Positions 9,840 through 21,660 of a stretch of 64,000 bases of DNA are shown piece by piece. Within the stretch, counting starts at the first letter, position 1, and each line of letters starts with the position of its first letter. The stretch spans positions 14,656,080 to 14,720,079 of the forward strand of contig JASSKH010000007.1 of NCBI GenBank assembly GCA_031763025.1. The letters run 5' to 3'. A program made the position numbers and the translations under genes. A model generated the notes under the pieces. It was not told the origin of the DNA. It did no database searches and saw only the letters and a program-made list of their open reading frames with translations. The DNA is from Macrocystis pyrifera. Lineage: Eukaryota; Sar; Phaeophyceae; Laminariales; Laminariaceae.

Positions 9840-12800
9840 CCTCAGGTGGCTCAGGTGACCGTTGACGACGAGACGGGCTACACCACCAGCGAAGAGCAAG
9901 GGGACAAGGAGGACGGTTCTTCGAGCGTATGTCACGGCTCCGTTGCGTTCGCCGCGCCATCGCCGCCAATTCCGCTCTCTGACCCGTGCAGTTCCAACCC
10001 CAGGGACAAAGCTTGCGCTTCTCCAGCTTCAGCCGAACCCCCCCATACGTTCTCGATCTGTGCCGCGACGCAAACGGAGGGTGACCCTCTCCCCGCTTAT
10101 ACCCCTAAAGTTACGGTTGACAAGGAGGTGCAGCATATCGCTCCCGAGACACTGCATAAGGCGACACAGTGGGTGGGCTCTCCGCCCCCGACGATGATCT
10201 CGAGGGCGGTCCAGTTTGAACGGGTGGTGGGAAACCTGGCTTCCAAGGGAGTGCAGTGTACGGTCCAGACGGAAGCGCCTTGTGTTTCGGAGGGCGTGCC
10301 GCAAGGCAAGCAGTGCCGGCTGGAGACCGCCGCCGGCGTGTCGTCCGGGGTCGAGTGTCTACTGCAGGTAGCCGAAGACGCAGGGGAGACGCCACAGGCG
10401 GTTAATCTACTGCGTGGTGCGACAAACGGTAAGGGGGGTTGAAACAGAGCGCACCTGACCCCTCGGTGCGCCAACACGAACGCTGCGACGATTCAGACGG
10501 TCTCCCGAATAGCGCGTTGCCTCCGCCATCTGGGGCGCGTCATACGAATCCGCCCAAGGCTAAGGCTGCCGTCAAACCCTCGATCAAGACAGGCGTCGTC
10601 GATCACGGGGAAGGAGCCCCGAAAAGCAAGAAAAAACGTAAGAAGCCCAAGCCGGGCGGCGCTGGTGCAACGCGAACAACGCGGGGGTGGATGGAGTCCA
10701 ACCGCCGCCCGACTTCTCGCTAAATTCACTCAATCCTGTGCACGGTTGGAGGGTAAGAATAGGCTGGTTCTGGGGTGCAGCACTTTTCGGAGTTGTGGGT
10801 GTGCTGCTGGCGGGAGCTTGGGCGGCGGATTGGGGTCGGGTGGGGGCGAGCGTAAAAGGACGCGATGTTTCGGCGACGCCTGGTGATAAACGGGTCCGCG
10901 GGGATAGAGAGCAAACACAGCCTCCCGTATGGGTAGTCGCAGGAAGCAGCATCACTCTTGGAGACGTGGCCGAGTCTCGGCGAGGGGCGCAGAGGGCCGA
11001 AGGCGTCGGCAGGGTCCAGTGGGTCAAGGATGGAACTGTTCTTGCCGGGCAAACCAGGTAAGGTCACGCCGTCATTGGAGGTGTCACTCCGCAGATTGTT
11101 TTTTGCCGAATGTGGCGTGTGTTCTGAAGCGTTTGGCATGCAGGGAAACCTGGTCGACTCACATGAGCGAATTCAATCGGCCACGTTTTATAACACGATC
11201 GTGGTGTGGGGAACTGCCTGCTATATGGCCGTACTCGTTATTTGCTGCCTTGCTGCACGGTTGTACTGTTTTTATCCGAACTTTGTGCCTCATGGTCAGC
11301 GCATGGAACTTTTTCGGACGCATCCTCGCCGGGGACGACGTTCCTGTGGTCGTCTTGCCGTTCTCGTGGAGCTCTAAAATATACCTTGCACCATTTGTTT
11401 AAGGCGGAGGATTGCCTCGGTTACCCCTCTCACTGTACTTGATGCGTACCAGGCTTGCGATACAGCATTCATGCTCCCGTTCAGAATAGTGGCGAATGCG
11501 CATGCGATATAGTCGTCGTCCGGTTACAAAGCACGCTTATAGAGGCGAGTACGGCTTCAAGGCAACCTAAATTGGCGTGACACGACTACAACTGCAGTAA
11601 GAGTGCATATATGGCGAGTCGCCTAATATAGGTTTACACTACTATTAATATTAATAGTGTAGCACCTACCGTAGTGTATATGAGGCGGGTGGTCGCCCTT
11701 CCCTGGCGCCGCCGACACTCAACATAACCAGGCAGCCCCCCGAATCTCCCGGCCACACAATACCATGGCTGAAGGCGAGAGGTAGACGCGCATTGAAGAA
11801 ATTGAAGACTACATAGTCACAGCCTTGCGGCTCGATGCGGAGGACGAAACGATGGTCCTCAGATGAACGCGAGGGATAGGAAGGCCCGAAGAGGGGGGGA
11901 GGTGGAGGAGTCTGCCACCGCTTGCAGACCTTTCGTTGCCGTTCGGCCGGTTGGATGTGCACGCTGAAGCGAGCGCCACCGACGAGGCATGCCATGCGTT
12001 GACCAGGGCGAAAATGGCCCGCATTATTATCAAAGCTTACATCCAGAGGTCGGCCAACCAAGTGGGAAGTAGTGCTATAGCAGAGGATTGACTATTTGCA
12101 CATCAGTTCGGGGTTCGCTTGGACGTTTCTTGGCTCGTAGTAGTAAGTGTCTCAGTGTCGGGCGTTCCGTCATGTGGCGCGAGTTATTTGGTACTTAGAG
12201 CGCAGTACGATGCATAAAGTACAATATACCAGGTCGTACTGTATAGCTCCACAGCTGCGGTCTACCGCAGATTATCCTGATGAAAGAAATGCTGTTGAGC
12301 TTAGCTGGGCGTCAAACCTGTCGGTAAATGCACGACCAGGGCACACGGTAAAAGACACGTGCTGTCGCAGCTCCAACCCTCAAAGTTGGCACGTAATACG
12401 GCTTTTTATCAGATCACGTTCGCCGCACGACCGAATAGCTGATTAATACCCATACAGGGTGAGTTTCCTCGTATGGATACGGTACCTATGTGAGGCGTGT
12501 CGCCTAATATAGTTTATATTCAGCTATCAGGCGATAACGGCTATAAGGCGACTCAGAACGCCTTGTCACGGGACCACCACTGTACTCGTAGCTCGCGAGA
12601 GTCTACGTAACAGTGCTGGAAAAACACTTTCGCGGTTGTAATTAACATCAGTCCCCGGCGCCCGAGCAGGTTGTTCCTGTCGATCCCGGTGGCTAGCTAT
12701 GGGGACGAGGGCACGTACGCATGCTTTGCTGTCAAGGACTTCAGCCGTGTCGACCGCAAACCTCTGTGGCAAGAGGTAAGTCTGCGTTCGAAGGGTCTGC

Positions 12801-13458
12801 TCTTGGCCGCCGCTCATACGCAAACGTACTGGTCTGGTGCGTACCTGGTACATATATCAAGAGCATACTGCTGTTTGCGCCCACGCATCGCTAAACCTAG
12901 ACCGTGGAAGATACCTGGTAGATTGTATTAATAGCAGTTGGCGCAAGCTGAGCTCGTATGTTTTCGTCACCTTTATTCTACTAATAGTCTCAAGCAGTAG
13001 TGCCCCACCTTTCGCGCCACCCTTCCTATGTGCAAAACCTGCCGTCCCCCCATGTTCCCCGCATTGTTCTGCAGTATTGTTAGACGTAACCGCCGTCCCC
13101 TTGTCTCCTCTTGTGCGCCAATGAAACCTTTCGTCAGGCGACGGTGCGTGTCAGTGAGCCTCCTTTGGTGGAATCTCAGCTGCAGACGCAGCGCCTAGCA
13201 CGTGGCGAAATGCTCGCCATCGTTGCCACTGCCAGTGGTGTACCGCAGCCCGAGTACCAGTGGCGCCGCAACGGTGTGCCCATTCCAGGGGCAACCCGCC
13301 CCATGTTCGTCAGGCACAGCGTCACTGAAGCGGATATGGGCACGTATACTTGCGATGTGTACAACGTGGCAGGGCGTGTTCAGTGGGAAGAAATGGCCGT
13401 GATTCTGCGTGAAGATGCTGGCACGAGAGACGGGAAAAAACAGCCATCCCGTCGGTAA
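9840..13458 (+). CDS. Type II membrane protein with two Ig-like domains
   Basis: Phase-consistent exons: 9840-10428, 10497-~10637, ~10697-11057, 12670-12775, 13138-13458 (TAA). The third exon boundary is less certain. The N-terminal part is acidic/Ser/Pro-rich and low complexity and ends in a KSKKKRKKPKPG basic patch. One hydrophobic segment follows (WFWGAALFGVVGVLLAGAWA), which by the positive-inside rule gives cytosolic N and outside C. Ig domain 1 is split over two exons: VQWVKDG, then DEGTYACFAVKDFS. Ig domain 2 is in the last exon: YQWRRNGVPIPGA, then EADMGTYTCDVYNVAG. Both keep the core Trp and the F-strand Cys, but the B-strand Cys is absent, so neither can form the usual intradomain disulfide. 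Domain order and WxR/KxG...DxGTYxC spacing match I-set Ig folds. No start Met occurs in the first exon, so an upstream exon exists, possibly the nucleotidyltransferase gene itself. Confidence 0.75.
11058..12669. other. Large intron inside Ig domain 1
   Basis: Bounded by CCAG|GTAAGG and GAGCAG|G. Phase 2 on both sides rebuilds an AGG codon. A GTCGCCTAATATAG-like word appears twice (near 11617 and 12499). No nested gene was recognised. Confidence 0.6.
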
Positions 13459-14431
13459 ATCTAGCTGTACGGTTACGATGTAAAAGCGCTATCAATAGTG
13501 CGCCTCCGTGTGGGACAAACGGACTGGTGGGCGGTGCGGTGCGGTGTGGTTTGTCGAAGAAATGCGTTTTTGCATGTGGCCAGTTTTACGAAAGATACCA
13601 ATAATGTCTTGTTGTCTTGAAGGGAAAGAGGACCAGAGGTACGACTATGGTGGACAGGCCTGTCCGAGATCCCCCTGCTTCTCAGGAATCGCCGTTGTAC
13701 GACTAGGAGTATGCTGCCGATTGTTGATTGTTTTATGGTGACAAGATGGGTGCGACGTTGGTCGGGTCGAGTGAGCCCAGCAGCAGTCGGCCAGGCTTTT
13801 ATCGAACGCCGTGTTGAAGTAGTCCACTCCAGTGAGCGCCCCAGTCCGAGCTGATAATGTACCCATGTATGCGTACGTACATGTCTAGAGGATGAAGAGT
13901 GTCATTTCGTACACGGAGTGAAAGTTGCCTACAGTAGTTTTATCTTGTTGGGGTAACTTCGAGTTGGTGAGTGTCTGTGTGTGCAGTCGTTTCCTGTGGA
14001 GCTGAGGGCCGAGAGCCGGGTGGTAGCATAGAATGGTTGCAAGGTTATGAGCCTCAAAAGCCATAGCGATGGTACCGGTATGATAAAATTTATTTATTTT
14101 GTGGTGTCCGCAACAGGGACAAGAGAAAAAGAGATGAGAGGGATGCAGCAGCAGAGTATGATAGCAGTAGAAGCACATCTATGAATATCTCCAACGGTGT
14201 AACAAATATTTTTTCGGCGTTGAGCGATCTTCAGCTAATATTAAGGTGTTTTCATTATTTTAAATTATGACGTACTTGGTACGTTAAGGCTTCATATTGG
14301 TAAATTTATCCGAACCGTTGCGACACGCCGAAACTATCTACATACATGGTACGAACCTACCTATCTCGCTCACCGTCGAGAGAAGGATATGTACTTTAAT
14401 GAGACGAGTTACTACTAAATATTAAGCACTA
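13459..14431. other. Intergenic stretch, nothing supported
   Basis: Follows the Ig-gene stop. It holds probable 3' UTR, then AT-rich sequence. No coding segment is supported. Confidence 0.4.
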
Positions 14432-15008
14432 GCAGTCTGTCCCGAAATATAAGCGTGATTTTAAATGACCAGAATATAAGCCTGATTAGAAAACACTGCA
14501 ATAAGTGAAACAGAAGTCTGCAGCAGCTTTCTTCAGGTCGCCCTGAGCGATTTTCCTGTTCTTACTGCCTTTGAGCAGATGCTCGACGAGTCGGTGCCTT
14601 GGTTTATCGTTGAGGTTGTTTCGAGTTGCCTTCGGGGCAGCACTTCCAAGTCGGTCCGGGCATCTCACATACAAGATGGGATTGCCTTCAACCGGCGATC
14701 TCCGCGAGAGAGGTCTGTTGCCTGGGCCTTGGAGCGGCGCTGAGGAGGGTGTGACTTCGACTTTTTGGAAGAAGACGAATTTTGGAGTTATTACAATGAG
14801 ATTCACCCGAATCCGATTAAATAAACGGGGTTTTATAAAAAAAACTGAAAAAAAAAGCACGTCAGCTGTGAGTTCGACCGATCGGCAGATCGGTCGATGC
14901 TCAACTTTGCAAGCTGCGTGAACCGTTCGCGCGTTTTCCATCATTTCCCTCGCGATCGACTACTCCCCCTCTCCCAAATCAGGCTTACCATGTTTCGGGA
15001 CAGCCTGG
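14432..15008 (-). mobile_element. Deleted Tc1/mariner-like element
   Basis: The termini match in inverted orientation: left GCAGTCTGTCCCGAAATATAAGC..., right (reverse strand) CCAGGCTGTCCCGAAACATGG...AAGCCTGATT. TA dinucleotides flank both ends (14430-14431, 15009-15010), as expected for mariner target duplication. The 577-bp interior contains only the N-terminal part of a transposase on the minus strand, so this is an internally deleted, non-autonomous copy. A fragment of the same family lies at 845-985. Confidence 0.75.
14486..14760 (-). pseudogene. Mariner-type transposase, N-terminal HTH remnant
   Basis: The minus-strand frame reads NNLNDKPRHRLVEHLLKGSK, then NRKIAQGDLKKAAADFCFTY, before stopping. 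This resembles the helix-turn-helix start of mariner-like transposases of stramenopiles, in which a basic helix is followed by a Gly-small-x-x-x-Ala-Ala-x-x-Phe helix and a Trp/Val recognition helix. The recognition helix and the whole DDE catalytic domain are missing. Family assignment comes from general motif shape and from the flanking mariner-like terminal repeats. Confidence 0.5.
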
Positions 15009-15483
15009 TATTGTATTATTGATTCGAATTCGACGTTTGCGCCTGGACCTGCCTGGACAGCAAATTCACGTTTCTGGACATCGGGGCCCAACTGACTGTT
15101 GCTGCCGTATGACTATACCGGTACTGTAAACAAATCAGCTGCATTGTAGTAATAGTAGGACGCCCGTACTCGCACGAAGTACTGGCGTGCGCATTGGACT
15201 CGTGGTGTAAAAACAGACTCGAGTGTACGATGGCCAATCAGTAGTATTACGAAGTGCGCTCTGTGTCCTATTATAATAATTGATGAGCGTCGGCCATCCA
15301 TCGAGCACACGAGACCAGAACACAGCGGCAACACAGCTCCCGCCACTGCCCAGGAAGAAAAAAGGAAGGGAGATTTAGACCGAGACTGGGGTTAGTCCAG
15401 GCGGTTCTATTATTATTTTAATAATGTTTCGAATTTAAGACTAACTGCTGTGCTATCTACCAGGTATAAACACTAGTAGTGTA
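15009..15483. other. Non-coding stretch
   Basis: Nothing coding supported; some CAGCAGTAC-like words. It leads into the (GTA)n tract. Confidence 0.4.
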
Positions 15484-15587
15484 TAGTAGTAGCAGGAGTA
15501 GTAGTAGTAGTAGTAGTAGTAGTAGCAGGAGTAGTAGTAGTAGTAGTAGCAGTAGTAGTAGTAGTGGCAGTAGTAGTGGTAGTAGTA
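15484..15587 (+). repeat. (AGT)n microsatellite, left tract
   Basis: About 100 bp of interrupted AGT/GTA triplets with occasional AGC, AGG and GGC variants, ending directly at the LTR border. Confidence 0.9.
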
Positions 15588-15848
15588 TGTTATGATCAAG
15601 CTTGCGGGACACTTTGTATCCCTGGACAGGTCTGCCTTTTAAGTCGATAAACGTTGGTACTCACATGAGTTGTTTGCTTAGAAATAGAAGAAGAGCAGTT
15701 TTATTCCTTTCGTGCACGCGGAGACTGAGACCAAGCTCGTGCGCCTCTGGAAAACCTCTGTTTTCCATCTAAGATACGCCTTCCAAGTACTACAAATACG
15801 ATCCCAGTGACTGAACCCAGGTAGTTACCGGGCTTTCAACCTCATACA
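15588..15848 (-). mobile_element. LTR of a Ty3-type retroelement
   Basis: This 261-bp block begins TGTTATGATCAAG and ends CTCATACA (TG...CA on both strands). It is clearly homologous over its length to the two 262-bp copies at 61045-61306 and 61369-61630. The retroelement orientation is minus, set by the gag frame at 16.5-17.7 kb. The flanks are both GTA-like (TAGTA / AAGTA), so the target duplication is ambiguous because the site is microsatellite. Confidence 0.85.
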
Positions 15849-16471
15849 AAGTAGTATCATAACACTAGCCCACTCTGATGAGCCGTATATGCAGAATGAT
15901 GGGAAATTCGTGGAAACCCCGATTCCACGAACTAGAACATGAGTCGAAGATGCGGCTCCTCAAAACCCACTCCCACACCTCTGAACGGCGAGGCAACGAA
16001 GCCGGCAAAGTACGTAAAAAAATAAAGGGAAGACCTAGCCTTAAGGGGCAGGAAGAAATCGTCGATGAAAGCCATCGCCATACCGCCCGCGCGGGGGGGG
16101 AGTGGCTGCATGGCCGGGAAGTGTAGGAGGGGGACACCCTCGCTGAAAAAACGACGCGACGGCGCGACACCCGTCGTGTTGCGCGGTGCGTGGTTTGAGA
16201 GAGAGGCGTTTATCGCGCCTGCTCTCGTGCCCAGGTTGAGGGGAGCGGAGTTTGAGGCGCGGGCTCCCGACGTCGGGGAAGGCGCGCGAGGGCTCCCCGG
16301 AGAAAGCAGTGGAGCTGAGTCGCTGCGTCGGTCCGAAGTACGGAGTAACGCGCGGGGCGGGAGCGGAGTACTGAGCGAGCCTGGGACGCGAGCATCTTGT
16401 GAAATCAATGTTGTTTCTCCCGACAATGCTGGCGGTGGGCGGTCAGGAGAAGCCGAACCGCCGTCGACCTG
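15849..16471 (-). pseudogene. Retroelement interior remnant between gag and LTR
   Basis: GC-rich sequence with a minus-strand frame (15932-16426) that is Ser/Pro/Ala-rich and then reads GGMAMAFIDDFFLPLK. The FIDD could be the remnant of a reverse-transcriptase YxDD box, but no other RT block is visible. No protease, RNase H or integrase is present, so pol is essentially deleted here. Confidence 0.3.
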
Positions 16472-17653
16472 TCAGTTACCGGCGCGGAACGTGCCTGGCT
16501 GGCGTCCATTCGGGTTTCCGCAAGAGGTATGCCAGGCACCGTAAAGAACCCCCGAGACGGGAGCCGGGGCGGAAGAGGTAGGGGTGGTCGAACCACCATG
16601 ATGGCCGGAGTGAGACTGCTGGTGTCCTCGTGCCGCGTGTGTGTTGTAGCCATCACCCTGTCTGTGTTGCTGACCCTGGCCGTGATGTTTCCCGCGCGAG
16701 TGGCCGGGACGACGCCTGTGTTTCTTCTGGTTGTGTTTGTTCGGTCGTGAATTGTGCTCGCGGCGGTGTCTGATCATGCGTTCTTGCCAACGACGGAACG
16801 CCTCGCCGTCGTCGCCGAGCGTTCCGAGGTCGGGGTTCAAAATACCACTAAGGTTTAAGAAGGGATGTCTACACTGCCGAAGAGAGTGTGTGTCTTCGTG
16901 ACAGTTTAAACAGCGTCCTCGGTTTGCGCTGAGGGCGGCTGCGCGAGCGGACGATGAAAGTAGGCCGTTCCAGAGGGGAGGGTCCTCGGTCTGGATGGAC
17001 ATGCAAACGGCGTGAACTTCGGCATAGTGGTGTTCTTCAAGGGGCCAGCAGTTGGAAGAGGAGTCAAGCCACGGGTCGAGGCGGTCAGGGATGGATTTGT
17101 GGACATTCATCACAAGTGGATTATTGCGCGATCCCGTCTGCCAAGAAGGCGACTGGGGAAACGTCCGGCCCTGGCCGCGACCAATATTGGCGGGCCGGGG
17201 CCCCGACGGGGTGGATGACCGCGCACCTGTGGAAGAGGCAGGCAAAGAAAAATATTTTTCGCCGTTGACGGCAGGTGCCTTATTATTCGCAAGAGTCTCG
17301 AAAGCTAACCACATGGCGTCCAAAGTGCCGAACGGCCTCGATACCGTAGCCAAAACTCCCGGGTACAGCGTCGGCATCAAGCTGGGGTACTGCTCGTTCA
17401 CTGCCATCCGAACTACCTCCAAAACAACCTCCACCCCCGGTGCCAAAACACGCTCAGTCCCCGTCGCTGCGGACACCACCCCTCGCAATGCACGACTAAA
17501 ATCGCAAAAAGGGGTCCCGTTAGCCGCGCCAAAATTATGCAACTTGGTGTAGCTGGCCCCCGTGTTGGTGCGGTCGAAGTGGTTGCTCAGCAACCTCAGG
17601 AGGAGCGTGAACGCCTCCGGTCCCGACGATCCTGCTGCGAGGGCGCGCGACAC
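16472..17653 (-). CDS. Retrotransposon Gag with CCHC zinc knuckle
   Basis: A 393-codon minus-strand frame. The N-terminal two thirds is capsid-like and predicted helical. Around residues 245-260 it has CLNCHEDTHSLRQC, a canonical C-x2-C-x4-H-x4-C nucleic-acid-binding knuckle. The C-terminus is a His/Arg/Gln/Gly-rich basic tail. This is the architecture of Gag in LTR retrotransposons. An additional overlapping frame (17535-17831) could hold the shifted N-terminus, which suggests a frameshift. The LTR at 15588-15848 lies on its 3' side; no complete 5' LTR is present. It probably belongs to the same family as the integrase fragment at 58.7-61.0 kb. Confidence 0.75.
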   Translation of the reverse strand: MSRALAAGSSGPEAFTLLLRLLSNHFDRTNTGASYTKLHNFGAANGTPFCDFSRALRGVVSAATGTERVLAPGVEVVLEVVRMAVNEQYPSLMPTLYPGVLATVSRPFGTLDAMWLAFETLANNKAPAVNGEKYFSLPASSTGARSSTPSGPRPANIGRGQGRTFPQSPSWQTGSRNNPLVMNVHKSIPDRLDPWLDSSSNCWPLEEHHYAEVHAVCMSIQTEDPPLWNGLLSSSARAAALSANRGRCLNCHEDTHSLRQCRHPFLNLSGILNPDLGTLGDDGEAFRRWQERMIRHRREHNSRPNKHNQKKHRRRPGHSRGKHHGQGQQHRQGDGYNTHAARGHQQSHSGHHGGSTTPTSSAPAPVSGVLYGAWHTSCGNPNGRQPGTFRAGN

Positions 17654-17830
17654 CTCTCGCCGGTTGCGTGCTTCGCTGGGACGGGGGCTCTGGTGTCGCC
17701 GTCCGAGGAAGAGCTGGGGGAAGTAGCTCGACCAGAGTTGCCCCGTGGGCCTTGCCGGTCGTCACCCGATCGCGCGTTCCCCTTTCCCCGGTTTTTTCGC
17801 CGTCCAGCCCCGTTGCGCCGACCTCATACA

Positions 17831-18363
<533 letters not shown>

Positions 18364-18673
18364 TAGTATAAATAGCAGTTACTGCTGTAGTACAGGTAAG
18401 TAAGTGAGCTTGAGACTGGTCGTGAGCGTGGAAAAATCTATTTCTGCGTGACGACGCACAGCGCCACACCAGCACCACTATGCCAGGTACAAAGAGATGT
18501 CATGGAGGTGACCTTGGGGGCGATGTCTCGCATGGAAACGTCGATATCGGATCAAGATCGATACTATCGAACCAACACAACAGTTACTGTTAAGAAGGCA
18601 ATATGTATAGTTACGTATATGAAGAGTAAGTCGCGATGCCCCAATTATTATGCATGTATCACACCCTGGACAG

Positions 18674-18994
18674 TTTTTTTTTTTTCATCACTTTTACTTT
18701 CCAGCTCACTCGTAGGAGGTTTTACTCTCGACGATCTTCTGGACAAGCCGTGGTCACAGGTGTCGTCCCTTCTCCCCTCCGGTACGTGCCTTTACTTTTA
18801 GTCGCGCATAGGGTTCAGCATTCCCACTGCTCGTCGATTTTCATCGAATGTAGCTAACTCACGCTCTCGCGGTTTCCGCTTATCAATTTTTTACGCAAGA
18901 AAAAGTCCCTACGAGCATGCACTCGGTGAGATTTGAACCCACGAAATTGATCTTGATAGGCACGCGGACCACCTATGAAGCCACCGGGGACGCC
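18674..18994 (-). mobile_element. tRNA-derived SINE, copy A
   Basis: Minus orientation: head at 18994 (GGCGTCCCCGGTGGCTTCA...), tail a poly-T run on the plus strand at 18674-18685. It matches 21661-22001 and 57840-58392 over its length. The head contains an A-box-like GGTGGCTTCATAGGTGG and a B-box-like GGGTTCAAATCTCACC. Confidence 0.85.
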
Positions 18995-19069
18995 CATAGA
19001 CAATAGTAGCCCAAAAGTCTATTATTAGTAATAGCTTCCTATTGCAAGTGACTGTCTTTTGTGGTACCT

Positions 19070-19530
19070 AATTCCAGTTAATTGAAAGGCGTCGAGCTCT
19101 ATTATCCAGATATTTTCCATTAAGTGACCCCTACCTGGCCCTATTGTCCAGACTAAATCACTTCATAGAAGAGTCCGTAATCAATGGTCAGGGACAATTC
19201 CAATTAAATTCTCCCAAATAAATTGTCCGGCCAGTTTCATTTGAAAGACTGTCTCCTGAATCAACTGTCCCGACAATTCCAATTGATCGTCGGCCCCCCG
19301 AAATAGTCGTCCGGACCATTTCAATTGGTAGACTGACGCCAAAATTATTTGTCCCGACAACTCCAATTAATAGACAGTCTCCCAGATCAATTGGCCCGAC
19401 AATTCCAATTTATACAGTCTCCAAAATCAATTGTCCGGACAATTTCGACGAATACAAGATCTCCTAAACTACTTCAGACAATGCCATTGGTAGGCAGCCT
19501 CCTAAATCAACTGCCCGTACATTTCAAAGT
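19070..19530 (+). repeat. Degenerate ~42-bp minisatellite, array A
   Basis: Roughly ten diverged units of about 42 bp. Each has an AATTGTCCGGACAATT-like palindrome followed by a TAATAGACAGTCTCC-like spacer. The spacer orientation here is 'forward'. Confidence 0.8.
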
Positions 19531-19739
19531 AACAGCAGTAGTGCATACGGATTATTTCGCTTCGTGTAACCTTTTCTTAATGATATACATCTGAGCACAA
19601 GGGCTAGGCGGTATCAAAACTTCCTGCGTGCGGATAAAATACAAAGCTAAAGTTGGGGTGTCCCGCCCTTGTTCTGCTTGTGCGTTGGACAATAGACCTA
19701 TCAATAGACTATTGCCCCTACAGCAGAGTCACGAAGTTA

Positions 19740-20235
19740 TCTCTTAATTGGAATTGTACTGGCAAGTGATGTCATAGACTGTCTAGCAATTGAAAATGTT
19801 TGGACAATTGATCTTGGATAATGTCTATTAATTGGATATATCCGGGCAATTGATATCGGGTCCTGTCTAACAATAGGAATTGTCCGGACAAATAATTTTG
19901 GAGACTCTCTATCAATAAAAGTTGCCCTAACAATTGATTTCAGAGACTGTCGATAAATTGGAATTGTCTGAACAATTGGAGTTTGGTGCTTTTCAATAAT
20001 TGGAATTGTCCAGACAAACAAGCTCGGAGGCTGCCTATCGATTGAAATTGTGCTGACAAATGATTTCACAGGCTGTCTATTAATTGGAATTGCTTGAACA
20101 ATTGATTTCGGGCGATTTACATGGATTGGACTTGTCGGGGCAACTGCTTTGAGAGACCGTCCAAATTGGAATTGTCCGCACAATGGGTTTCGGAAGCGAT
20201 CTGCTAATTGGAATTGTCATGACTACTGTATCGAG
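19740..20235 (-). repeat. Same minisatellite, array B in inverted orientation
   Basis: About eleven units of the same repeat. The spacer now reads GGAGACTGTCTATTAATTGG, the reverse complement of array A, so arrays A and B face each other across about 200 bp. Confidence 0.8.
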
Positions 20236-20467
20236 TTTAAGAGGGCTCTGTTCTTTGAAAGCTGGCAGCGATCTACATTTCATTTGGTGAGTACACAACA
20301 GTACAAGTACCACCATGCTAGCATTGCCTCTACAACAGGATCGCGAACTTCCCTCTTTACGCAGTCATTTGCAAGGTCCTTTGTTGTGCCACATTACGAG
20401 TAGTATCAATTCAATGGGGAGTATCTATGACAATACAATAACTACTGTAGGTACACGGCCATGACAT

Positions 20468-20690
20468 TTTTCGAGCAATTGATTTCTTGCGCGTCATCTG
20501 AAATGAATTGTGCGGACAGTTCCAACTCCTTTCCAATCGCCGAAGTCCGTGTGGACAATTCCCTTTAGCTGACAGGACCAGAAATCAATTGTGCGGACAA
20601 TTTCGGTGAAAAAGCAGCAGCCGATCAAATGTTCAGACAAATCCAATTACAATAATAGACAGCGCCCGAAATCAATTGCTCTCGGTGCAG
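20468..20690 (+). repeat. Same minisatellite, array C
   Basis: Four or five diverged units (TCAATTGTGCGGACAAT...; AATAGACAGCGCCCGAAATC) in the same orientation as array A. Confidence 0.65.
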
Positions 20691-21660
20691 TATGAACTCG
20701 CAGCCATCCCCGCAACAGCAGCAATGTCGGCGGCGTTGAGGGGCATCCAGCACTCGTGACTCAACCAACAGCCTCTTCTCGTAGGAACTGGAAATAATGA
20801 TCGACAACAATATTTCCCCGACTCGCGCTCCGCGCTCGCGCGCCTCATTATATTATTATTTGATAGCAAGCTTCTTGGCATTTTATTCTCATGGATATTG
20901 TTGCACATCCTGGCCTAGCAAAAACCCACATCACACGGCACAGCTCTGCAGCAGCATGCAGCAGGAGCAGCCACACAGCTCTGCAGCAACAACAGCGCAT
21001 ATTTAGCACCGCCACACAATCCGAACCTTCAACCCAAGTAGTACAACCCACCTCTCGGTGGAACAAAAACATGAACGGGGATAAGAGATCCCCAACAAGC
21101 GGTCAGAGAGCTGACGACGCTCTGTTGGCCAATGAAAAACATGTCGTCGGTTGTTTACTACAAGATTAACCAGAGATCACTGTACCGCGAAATTTTATTA
21201 GTAGGGATCCCTCAAGGAACAGCAGGCGTTAAACAGCCAGCGCAGACAAAGTCAGAACCTGCCAGCTAAAACGCACGATATTTCCGTTGGAAACCGACAC
21301 CACTATTTGAAAATCACTACGAAGAGCACATACATGGCGCGCAGCGAATGAACACACACGAATGCACACACTCAGCAGGGAAAGCCTGCAAAAATAGTTC
21401 GCAAAGCGGGCGGCCTGAGAGGGGTGTGGCAGGTGCGGCTGGTATAAAATAATGCCATTATATCGCACGCAAGCTCTCACAACTATAGAGCCGCCGCACA
21501 CAGCACCACAAAAGCAGCAGTAGCACGAGCAGGGGATGGATAGAGGAGCGGCACGAGAGCTCCCTCGCTGTTGTAGCTGCTGCGTACGGCACTGCAGGCT
21601 AGTTGTGCATTTATACGCAGTACCCCTGAAACAAAAGCTATGGGTACGTAGTACCTAACC
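20691..21660. other. Non-coding stretch
   Basis: CAG/GCA-rich around 20930-21000. No gene supported. Confidence 0.4.

Noticed and set aside
19737..20183. 148-codon minus-strand frame with repeating peptide
   Set aside because: The repeating peptide is the 42-bp minisatellite read in frame (42 is divisible by three), so it does not show protein selection.
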